Origin: Pedobacter yulinensis
GTDB taxonomy: Bacteria; Bacteroidota; Bacteroidia; Sphingobacteriales; Sphingobacteriaceae
Length of the DNA stretch: 64,000 nt
Direction: 5' to 3'
Assembly (NCBI RefSeq): GCF_003029735.1
Contig: NZ_KZ686269.1
Span: forward strand, 1,116,001-1,180,000
Below, one piece after another: positions 6,989-14,072 of this stretch. Every line of letters begins with the position of its first letter. Positions within the stretch are counted from its first letter, which is position 1. The notes under the pieces were generated by a model. It had not been told where the DNA came from. It searched no databases and was given only the letters and a program-made list of their open reading frames with translations. Position numbers and translations under genes: made by a program.

Positions 6989-9115
6989 ATGAACAAATTT
7001 AAACTCCTCGCGGGATTTCTTCTCGTTATCCTCAGCATTGCAGCCTGTAAAAAAGACAGCTCCGGCCCTGAACCAGATCCGTCTGAAGAACCCGGAAACG
7101 GCATTCCCGCCTCGTTCAGTTACCTGACAACCCACCAGGTAAACGTCAGCATCCAGTTGCTGAGCAACAACAACCAACCTGTGGCGGGCGCCGTTGTGAC
7201 TGTGGTCGCCGCAGATGCTCCTGAAAAGACTTTTATGAAGGGGGTCAGTGACGGCGCCGGTTTTGTAAAAGGTGTCATCAGCGTTCCCTCTTACCTGGAT
7301 ACGATAGCCATCTTACCTAAGTACACCGGCCTGCTCAACGAGGTGAGGTCGGTGATTAAGGGAAAATCAACAGTAAATATTGTAATTGGGGGTGAAAACG
7401 GATTAAGCGGCGATGTTGTGATCAGTTCAGCCAATTCTGCCATGGCAAGCCTGGAGAAATTTCGCGGTGATGCCAGCACACAGGGTCTCTTCGGCACCGA
7501 CTACGGCTTTCCCTCTCCCTACACCAGCGCGGCCGATGCCGTCGTAAATACCAGCGAGTACCCTTTCAGCCTGGGCAGGCCAAAATACCTGTCCACGACA
7601 TCCGACGTGATCGATGCAAGCCTGTTATCTTATATCAACGCCTCTATCCCTGAAGGACTGCCGCTGACGCAGACGCATCCTGAATACTTGACCAGTACAG
7701 TACAATCAAACATCGTGGTAACACAGAACGATACCGAGGTCTTCATCACTTTCGTCTCAGAAGGCGCAAGCTACCGGAATTCCTTGGCCTGGTATAGTTA
7801 TCCGACCAACAATCCGCCCACGCAGGCATCCGGATCATCATTGGTGGGGGCCATAGATGCCGTTACATACGTATTTCCGAATGCTTCTGCCTATGGCTCG
7901 TCTGGCGGTCTCAGAACAGGAAACAAGGTAAGTTTGGGCCGGTTCAATGCCGGAACAACCGTCGCGCTGGTATTGATACAGGACGCCTGGAGCGCCAGTT
8001 CGGGCGTCTCGTACACCAATACCAAGTTCTACACAGACAGTCGTTTCAACCCTGAAAGCAACACATCCCTGCGGAAACATTCGGTGATGCTGTACGACAG
8101 CAGGCATAACCTATTTCTCTTCGGATTTGAAGATATCAACCGCACATCGAGCTCAGACAATGACTTTAACGACCTGGTTGTTTATGCCTCTGGCTCCCGC
8201 GCAGGATCCATCTCGACAACCAACGTGGCGCTGATCGACACACGCGTGGACAGCGATGGCGATGGCGTCGAGGATGACCTGGACGAATTTCCGAATGACG
8301 CAGCCAGGGCCTACACCAGTTATTATCCTTCGGCAAACAGCTGGGCAACACTTGCTTTCGAAGACAACTGGCCAAACCAGGGTGACTATGATGTGAACGA
8401 CCTGGTGGTGAACTACCGCTACACCTATGTCAGCAACGCGGGCAACAACGTGGTCGAAATGACGGGCGACTTTCAGCCCATTGCGGCAGGTGCCGACTTC
8501 AAAAACGGCTTTGGTGTTCAGCTTCCTGTTGCATCCAGCGCCGTGGCATCGGTGAGCGGCCAGAGTCTGACCAATGGTTACGTAACCCAGGCGGCTAATG
8601 GCGTTGAAGCGGGTCAGGCACGGGCTGTCATTATTCCATTTGACAACCACGAAAACCTGCTTAAAAACGCTGACGGAAGCCCGCAGGTCAATACCGACCC
8701 GTCTAAAGCAAAAGCTACAGGCAGCATTGCCAGCGTAACGGTCAGGTTCACATCACCCGTCACCACGGCAGCACTGGGCACGGCTCCCTACAATCCCTTC
8801 CTGATCAGCAACCGCAGGCGTGCCTACGAGGTTCACCTGCCGAACAATGTGCCGACAGACAAGGCAGACAAGAGCCTCTTTACAACCGGAGCAGATAACA
8901 GCGCGCCTGCAACCGGCCGGTACTACCTGGATAAAAACAACTCGCCATGGGCACTGAACTTTGCCGATGCCTTCAGCTACCCTTCAGAGACCAAGTCCAT
9001 CAGTTCCACCTACCTGCGGTTCCTGGACTGGGCCAAATCAGGCGGGACCAGCTACCTCGACTGGTATGTGAATACCGCGGCAGGTTACCGGCAAACGAAT
9101 AACATTTATAAATAA
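6989..9115 (+). CDS. LruC-domain lipoprotein, copy 1
   Basis: A 708-residue secreted lipoprotein. The signal ends S-I-A-A-C20, followed by KKDSS, which resembles the surface-export signals of Bacteroidota lipoproteins. Residues about 35-125 form a variable carboxypeptidase-regulatory-like beta domain. A DUF4114-like motif 'FGFEDINR...DNDFNDLVVYA' lies near residue 375, then a calcium-loop-like 'DSDGDGVEDDLDEFPND' near 421 that opens the C-terminal LruC domain, with 'FEDNWPNQGDYDVNDLVV' and the terminal 'NTAAGYRQTNNIYK'. It is clearly paralogous to the protein at 14073. The family is surface-exposed; ligand and function are unknown. A strong terminator follows. Confidence 0.88.
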   Translation: MNKFKLLAGFLLVILSIAACKKDSSGPEPDPSEEPGNGIPASFSYLTTHQVNVSIQLLSNNNQPVAGAVVTVVAADAPEKTFMKGVSDGAGFVKGVISVPSYLDTIAILPKYTGLLNEVRSVIKGKSTVNIVIGGENGLSGDVVISSANSAMASLEKFRGDASTQGLFGTDYGFPSPYTSAADAVVNTSEYPFSLGRPKYLSTTSDVIDASLLSYINASIPEGLPLTQTHPEYLTSTVQSNIVVTQNDTEVFITFVSEGASYRNSLAWYSYPTNNPPTQASGSSLVGAIDAVTYVFPNASAYGSSGGLRTGNKVSLGRFNAGTTVALVLIQDAWSASSGVSYTNTKFYTDSRFNPESNTSLRKHSVMLYDSRHNLFLFGFEDINRTSSSDNDFNDLVVYASGSRAGSISTTNVALIDTRVDSDGDGVEDDLDEFPNDAARAYTSYYPSANSWATLAFEDNWPNQGDYDVNDLVVNYRYTYVSNAGNNVVEMTGDFQPIAAGADFKNGFGVQLPVASSAVASVSGQSLTNGYVTQAANGVEAGQARAVIIPFDNHENLLKNADGSPQVNTDPSKAKATGSIASVTVRFTSPVTTAALGTAPYNPFLISNRRRAYEVHLPNNVPTDKADKSLFTTGADNSAPATGRYYLDKNNSPWALNFADAFSYPSETKSISSTYLRFLDWAKSGGTSYLDWYVNTAAGYRQTNNIYK

Positions 9116-9123
9116 CCATGTTG

Positions 9124-9157
9124 AGAGCGCGTCAGATCAGACGCGCTCTTTTATTTT
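9124..9157. terminator. Bidirectional terminator after LruC copy 1
   Basis: Perfect 10-bp stem (AGAGCGCGTC / GACGCGCTCT) with a 6-base loop and a T-rich tail (TTTTATTTT). It overlaps the last codons of the convergent GT2 gene and probably serves both directions. Confidence 0.85.
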
Positions 9158-10323
9158 CTCCTGGCCTTTTCCCAGGCAGCTGATTGCTTGCCGTTCATGT
9201 AACGGATTATTCCGGCCAGTACGGCATAATTCATCATGCAAAAATAATACGGGATAAAGGCGGCCTTCACCTTCAGTTGCCGCTTTTCAAGGAGGTAGCC
9301 TGTATATGCAAGAGTATAGAAAGCGACCTGCGCCAGCATAAGCAGGTCATAAATGAGCCCGGCGCGCTGCCAGGCCAGGAAGCCGTTCAATATAAACACC
9401 AGGATGAGCAGCAGCGGTGTGATTGTCCAACGGAGTACGCGGTGACTCACATACTGAAAACTGAGCACCGGGTATTTGAAGGGCAGCAGCAATGCCTTAA
9501 GGCGAACCACAGATTGAATGCCACCGGCGGCAATCCGAACTTTGCGTTTCAGTTCCTCACCCACATCGGCAGAGGCGCCTTCCATGGCATATGCTTCAGG
9601 TTCATAGACAATGCGGTAGCCTGCACTGGCGATGTTCATGGAGATCATGAAGTCATCTAGAATGGTATCGGCACGCACGGGCACATACAGCGAACGTCTT
9701 ACGCTAAACAGTTCGCCGGCCGCCCCGACCACAGAATGCAGTTCGGAATCCCACTGTTTCAGTTTCGATTCATATTTCCAGTAAAACCCTTCGCCAGCAG
9801 CGCTGGCATCGTCTTGTTCTTCCATCATGACGCGTTTTTCTCCGGCTACCGCTCCAACCGCTGCATCGGCATAGTGGCGGCAGATTTTAAGCAATGCTTC
9901 GGGGTTTAGAAACGTGTTCGCATCGGTAAAAGCAACAACTTCAGTATCGACCTGTTCCATGGCCCGATGAACGGCTGCAATTTTGCCGGCACGGCCAGGT
10001 TTGTGCAGGAGGCCAATCTGTGGGAAAGAGCGAATCACCGCATCGCTGCCATCTGTTGAGCCGTCTGTAACGAAAATAAACTTTAATTTTCCAGCAGGAT
10101 ATTGTAATGCGAGGGTATTGGCAATTTTTTGCTGCAGCAGGCCCGTCTCATTGTACACGGCCACGATCAATGTGCAGGAGGGCAGATCATGAAACGCCGG
10201 CTCTGGCGGTACCCGCCTGCCTGCCAGCAGCCGCCGTACTTTCAGCAGAATAAAAAGCAATACGCCATAACCCACATAGGTATATACGATCAGAAAGAGA
10301 GCTATCCAGAAAACTATTTCCAT
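9151..10323 (-). CDS. Family 2 glycosyltransferase, membrane-bound
   Basis: An inner-membrane GT2 of 390 residues with one N-terminal helix, a cytoplasmic catalytic domain and three or four C-terminal helices. Motifs in order are 'VTDGSTDGS' (nucleotide binding), 'FTDANTFL' (DxD-like), 'ILDDFMIS' and 'RKVRIAAGG' (acceptor side). This layout is typical of lipid-linked sugar transferases and polysaccharide synthases of the WcaA/IcaA type. It is 6 bases downstream of another GT2 (10330-11244), so the two form an operon reading away from the partner-switching module. Confidence 0.88.
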   Translation of the reverse strand: MEIVFWIALFLIVYTYVGYGVLLFILLKVRRLLAGRRVPPEPAFHDLPSCTLIVAVYNETGLLQQKIANTLALQYPAGKLKFIFVTDGSTDGSDAVIRSFPQIGLLHKPGRAGKIAAVHRAMEQVDTEVVAFTDANTFLNPEALLKICRHYADAAVGAVAGEKRVMMEEQDDASAAGEGFYWKYESKLKQWDSELHSVVGAAGELFSVRRSLYVPVRADTILDDFMISMNIASAGYRIVYEPEAYAMEGASADVGEELKRKVRIAAGGIQSVVRLKALLLPFKYPVLSFQYVSHRVLRWTITPLLLILVFILNGFLAWQRAGLIYDLLMLAQVAFYTLAYTGYLLEKRQLKVKAAFIPYYFCMMNYAVLAGIIRYMNGKQSAAWEKARRK

Positions 10324-10329
10324 GGTTTT

Positions 10330-11244
10330 TTATTTCAGGTCAAAACCGAGTTTTGTACTGTCGCGCCGTTGTGTGAGGTTCCACCACACTGCCCGCCAGA
10401 ACACGGCGATAAATGCAGTGTCGCCGTTTTTCAGATAAGCGAAGGTATTTCGCATCGCCACAAAGGTGACAAAATAAAGCCAAAAAAAAGTGCGCTGCAA
10501 GCCGCCGGCGTTCCGCCTGATAAACAGAATCCGGTTGCGGTTCATGAAATATTCCTTTAAAGCACTTTTCTTGCCTACCGCCAGCGACTCTTTATGAAAA
10601 ATCAGCGCACGTGTGTTCAGCATGATCTTAAAGCCCGCCTGGCTGATCCGGTCGCACCAATCCATTTCCTCGTAGTATAAAAAGTAATTTTCAGCCATCA
10701 TCCCTGCGCGCACGAGCGCCTGCCGGCTTACCATCATGGCGGCGCCGTGCACGAAACCCGTTTCACCTTCATAATTGTCGTACTGCCCTTTATCGACCTC
10801 CCACTGCCCGATGCAGCGGTTCCGGCAGGTAAAATAGTTCATCGGTGTGAAACCTGCATACTGTATAATTTCCTTCTCGTCGTAGTACCTGATCTTCGGC
10901 GATACCATTCCTGCCTGCGGATTACGTTCCAATGTGGCGATCAACTGGTCGGCCAGCCCAGGGGTAAATTCAGTATCATTGTTGACCAGGAAAAGATATT
11001 TGCCGGTTGCCTGCCTGATTCCCAGGTTATTTCCACCTGCAAAGCCCAGATTTTTTTCTGAACGGATAAATTGAATATCTTTGTTTAATAACTTAAATTG
11101 TTCGACGCTTTCAGGCCCGCTGCCATTATCGACCAGGATCAGTTCATAACTGCATTCAGGAGCACAGGCTGAGATCGAATCCAAAAGTTGAAGCGTAGCT
11201 TCAGGCTGGTTGTAGTTAACAGTGATGATAGATAAAAGAGGCAT
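10330..11244 (-). CDS. Family 2 glycosyltransferase (rhamnosyltransferase-like)
   Basis: A 304-residue GT2 without membrane helices except a weak hydrophobic segment near residue 255. Motifs 'LVDNGSG' (residues about 37-43), 'FLVNNDTEF' (divalent-metal site) and 'EEMDWCDR' (catalytic base region) match the WbbL/RfbN-like subgroup, which often adds rhamnose or a related sugar to a lipid-linked repeat unit. The exact sugar is not predictable. It is the first gene of the minus-strand GT pair and starts only 40 bases from the divergent module at 11285. The shared gap contains a 7-bp inverted repeat. Confidence 0.87.
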   Translation of the reverse strand: MPLLSIITVNYNQPEATLQLLDSISACAPECSYELILVDNGSGPESVEQFKLLNKDIQFIRSEKNLGFAGGNNLGIRQATGKYLFLVNNDTEFTPGLADQLIATLERNPQAGMVSPKIRYYDEKEIIQYAGFTPMNYFTCRNRCIGQWEVDKGQYDNYEGETGFVHGAAMMVSRQALVRAGMMAENYFLYYEEMDWCDRISQAGFKIMLNTRALIFHKESLAVGKKSALKEYFMNRNRILFIRRNAGGLQRTFFWLYFVTFVAMRNTFAYLKNGDTAFIAVFWRAVWWNLTQRRDSTKLGFDLK

Positions 11245-11247
11245 GAA

Positions 11248-11272
11248 TCAGGCTACAGATAAGAAAGCCTGA
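11248..11272. promoter_or_regulatory. Inverted repeat in 40-base divergent gap
   Basis: TCAGGCT-N11-AGCCTGA is a perfect 7-bp dyad placed between the start codons of the minus-strand GT2 operon and the plus-strand partner-switching module. The position suggests a shared operator. No T-run follows in either direction, so it is not a terminator. Confidence 0.45.
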
Positions 11273-11284
11273 AATTAGTACATT

Positions 11285-11824
11285 TTGGCGAAGAACGATA
11301 AACTTTCAGATGATTTAAACCGCCTCCGGCATCTTGATGATGACGGTGAAGCGGTACATCGAAAACTTGATGAATTTATTAATTTACTGGAGGCCAGTGA
11401 CCTGGACTCTGAAAACATAAAAAAACTAAAGTCAAAGCTTGACCAGGCTTTGGAAACCAAATTGAACAACAAGAGCCTTGTAAAAGAAATTCAGCGCATG
11501 TCTATGGGTGGAGCTAACCTAGAAACCCTCGACCAGCTTGAGTTCCTGCTTACAAGCAATCACCTCGATTCGCGCGAAGCAAAAAAAATCCGGTTGAACG
11601 CGCGGGTCGTGAACGTATTCAGGCTTTTTGTAGGTATCTTGCTGATAACACTTGGTTTCGCGATGATCGTCATGCCGGCTCCGCCTTATTTTGAAATGTT
11701 CACCATTTTTTATTTTACGGCCGATGACGGTTTTACGCTGATGGACCTGATCAGTCTGATTATCGTTGCTACAGGTATTTTTATAATGATCAGGTCACTG
11801 ATAAATACGAAGATCGATGGATAA
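11285..11824 (+). CDS. Two-helix membrane protein, first gene of partner-switching module
   Basis: I do not recognise a named family. The 179-residue protein has a charged, helical, coiled-coil-like N-terminal part (residues 1-105, rich in Leu/Lys/Asp/Glu) and two C-terminal membrane helices (about 110-133 and 150-172). There is no ATG before residue 75, because an in-frame TAG lies at 11276-11278. The start must therefore be TTG at 11285 (or a rarer codon), or the protein is much shorter. It overlaps the response-regulator phosphatase gene by 8 bases, so it probably acts with it, perhaps as a membrane sensor or anchor. Confidence 0.72.
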   Translation: MAKNDKLSDDLNRLRHLDDDGEAVHRKLDEFINLLEASDLDSENIKKLKSKLDQALETKLNNKSLVKEIQRMSMGGANLETLDQLEFLLTSNHLDSREAKKIRLNARVVNVFRLFVGILLITLGFAMIVMPAPPYFEMFTIFYFTADDGFTLMDLISLIIVATGIFIMIRSLINTKIDG

Positions 11825-12941
11825 AAACATTCTTCTGGTTGATGATGATATCATTCAGCTGAAGCTGTATGAGCGGCTGCTGACCAACCATGGCTATTCC
11901 TGCGCCACGGCCCTCTCTGTAGATGAGGCTGAAAAGATACTGGAAGACCGCATACCCGACCTGATCATTTCTGATTACGAGATGCCTGATAAGAATGGTT
12001 TCGACTTCAGAAAGCGGCTGCTTCAAAACAAGCAGCTGCGCAACGTTCCCTTCCTGTTTCTGACCTCGGTAAACGACGAGCATTTCATTCAGCAGGGGCT
12101 TGATCTGAAAGCGATCGATTATATGGCGAAGGATATTCCACCCGCGCGCATCCTTTCCAAGATCAACAACCTGATGCTCGCGGTACGGGAACATTATGAA
12201 CGGTCGCTCAGCGAATTGAAGGAAATTGCCGAAAAACTGAATCTGCGCAATATTCCACGCAAGGCCCCTCAGCTTCAAAAATTCAGCATCAACTATTACA
12301 GCAAGTTTTACCAGGACCAGCCAGGGGGCGATTTTATTGACTTTGTGCGCGTAGACGACCGCTATACCTTTGTCATTCTTGGCGACGTAATGGGCAAACG
12401 CTGGGGCGCCTGGTTTTTCTCCTTCAGTTTCCTGAGTTACATCCGCTCGGCAATCAGGCTTTGCGTGTATAATGAGAATTACTCACTGTCTGAAATCCTG
12501 TCAAAACTGAATAAAGTACTGTTTGCAGACGAGTTGCTGGAAGATATATTCTCAACAGTAAGCATCGTGTTGCTGGACGATCAGGAAGGACGCGTGCTGT
12601 ACTCTGGTGCCGGAGACCTGCCCATCCTCAAATTCGACAACCACGAACAGGGATTGCACAGTTTCCAGTCGTCTGGTATTCTGCTGGGCTTTACCGAGCA
12701 GTTTCCGTTTGATGAGACCGAGATCGTGATGGAGCGTGGCGAAGAACTTTACATGATCTCAGACGGCATGATCGATTTTGAAATGAACGGCCAGAAAAAA
12801 TCAGACCTCGAGTTGTTTAAAGGCAAACTTCTCGGCCTCAAAGTCAAAGGTGTATCGACCGAAACCATCAAAGACCAGTTATTCAATAAAAACCAGGCCC
12901 AGGTAGACGACTGCAGCATCATCATTATTAAACGCAAATAA
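11817..12941 (+). CDS. Response regulator fused to PP2C-type (SpoIIE/RsbU) serine phosphatase
   Basis: A cytoplasmic signalling protein of 374 residues. The N-terminal receiver domain (about 1-120) carries the acidic pair D9/D10, phospho-acceptor D53 in 'IISDYEMPDKNG', the 'FLTS' threonine/serine and the 'MAKD' lysine. After a helical linker the PP2C domain (about 170-372) has 'GGDFIDFV', 'LGDVMGKRWGA' and the terminal 'DDCSIIII', which hold the metal-binding aspartates. In this family phosphorylation of the receiver controls dephosphorylation of a STAS protein. The STAS gene follows one base after its stop codon, which fits that role exactly. No cognate histidine kinase is in the window. Confidence 0.93.
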   Translation: MDKNILLVDDDIIQLKLYERLLTNHGYSCATALSVDEAEKILEDRIPDLIISDYEMPDKNGFDFRKRLLQNKQLRNVPFLFLTSVNDEHFIQQGLDLKAIDYMAKDIPPARILSKINNLMLAVREHYERSLSELKEIAEKLNLRNIPRKAPQLQKFSINYYSKFYQDQPGGDFIDFVRVDDRYTFVILGDVMGKRWGAWFFSFSFLSYIRSAIRLCVYNENYSLSEILSKLNKVLFADELLEDIFSTVSIVLLDDQEGRVLYSGAGDLPILKFDNHEQGLHSFQSSGILLGFTEQFPFDETEIVMERGEELYMISDGMIDFEMNGQKKSDLELFKGKLLGLKVKGVSTETIKDQLFNKNQAQVDDCSIIIIKRK

Positions 12942-12942
12942 C

Positions 12943-13272
12943 ATGAACTTAAAAAAAGAAAAGATCAACGACGTTTTATTGATCACGATCGAGGAACGCG
13001 AGGCCAACCTTTCTAAAGCGGAAAGTTTCAAGGATAAGGTTCTGCAAGACATCCAATCCGGGGAAACACAGCTTGTCATATCTTTCAAAAACGTCACCTA
13101 CCTGGACAGCAGTTTTCTTGGTGCCCTGGTCGCGATACTGAAGAACCTGTTGCCCTTAAAGGGCCAGCTGACACTAACCGAGCTCAACGAGGACATCCAG
13201 AACCTTTTTGAACTGACACGTCTCGACAAAGTTTTTGTCATCAAAGACTCTCCAGAAACTGCCACGTCCTGA
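12943..13272 (+). CDS. STAS-domain anti-sigma-factor antagonist (RsbV/SpoIIAA-like)
   Basis: A 109-residue single STAS domain. The conserved phospho-loop is 'YLDSSFLGAL', with S57 aligning to the phosphorylated serine of SpoIIAA. In partner switching the unphosphorylated form binds the GHKL kinase and releases the kinase's other target. The upstream PP2C should dephosphorylate it and the downstream ATPase-like protein should phosphorylate or bind it. The gene lies one base after the phosphatase stop and four bases before the ATG of the next gene, so it is the centre of a tight operon. Confidence 0.92.
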   Translation: MNLKKEKINDVLLITIEEREANLSKAESFKDKVLQDIQSGETQLVISFKNVTYLDSSFLGALVAILKNLLPLKGQLTLTELNEDIQNLFELTRLDKVFVIKDSPETATS

Positions 13273-13276
13273 TTTG

Positions 13277-13810
13277 ATGAATCACCTCCCTATTTCCATC
13301 CCGATTGAAATTCCTGAAACTGCAGACGGACTATACCAGGTAAGCAGCAGTGTGCTGGAAAAACTGCGTAGCTATGGCGTTCACAACGCAGGTTTATTGC
13401 GAAAGGTGCGGCTCGTCCTTATTGAAATGGCGACCAATTTCCTAAAACACGTAACCGATGCACGCGCCCGGATGCTGGTAACGCTGGATGTGGAACAGCT
13501 TACCATCTGCAAGACTTATACAGGTTCGCCGCTCAGATTTTTCTGCGAAGAAGCCGGTTTTCCCTTTCCCGCCGGCACCACGGAACTGCACATCAGTTTT
13601 GGAAAAAACAATAATCACCTGATCGCCGTGCAGGGCCCCTATTCGTTCAGGTTTCTGAATCCCCTGGTCGACGAGACGTCGATCGAACTGCTGCCCGAAA
13701 GTTATGGCCTTTCTATTATTACGCATGCAAGCGAGCGTTTTGTTTATGCTTACGAACCGCAGACGCACCGCAATGAATTCATGGCCGTTCTCAACATAAC
13801 CGGTTCCTAG
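13277..13810 (+). CDS. RsbW/SpoIIAB-like GHKL protein with incomplete ATP site
   Basis: A 177-residue protein in the position of the anti-sigma-factor serine kinase. The N-box is clear (E50-M-A-T-N54 in 'VLIEMATNFLKH') and a G2-like 'YGLSIITHASERF' lies near the C-terminus. However, I cannot find a D-x-G-x-G (G1) box between them, so kinase activity is doubtful. The frame is open from 13235, but the ATG at 13277, four bases after the STAS stop, is the natural operon start. No sigma factor or other obvious target gene is adjacent. Confidence 0.8.
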   Translation: MNHLPISIPIEIPETADGLYQVSSSVLEKLRSYGVHNAGLLRKVRLVLIEMATNFLKHVTDARARMLVTLDVEQLTICKTYTGSPLRFFCEEAGFPFPAGTTELHISFGKNNNHLIAVQGPYSFRFLNPLVDETSIELLPESYGLSIITHASERFVYAYEPQTHRNEFMAVLNITGS

Positions 13811-13916
13811 CCGGAAGTTTACCAGAAAACGCCGTTTCGCGCAAGTTGGCCCGGCTTTCCGGTTTTTGGATGCGATGCGGAGATTCCCCAATTGCAGCAT
13901 CAGTGGAAATAAAAAA

Positions 13917-13931
13917 GGGAAAAAATTTCCC
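13917..13931. repeat. Short inverted repeat GGGAAA-N3-TTTCCC
   Basis: A 6-bp dyad with a 3-base A loop lies in the 262-base gap between the partner-switching module and LruC copy 2. It has no proper T-tail. The surrounding region is A-rich and shows no gene. Confidence 0.3.
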
Positions 13932-14072
13932 CACAATACCAACAACAAAAAATTAAAAATTTATTTATAACACTGGTTTTCATGAAATTACGATAATTAT
14001 TACCCAGTTCATAGGCGCAGGCACCATTCTTTCATTTTAGTGCGTACACAATACACGTATCCCCCTAAGAAA

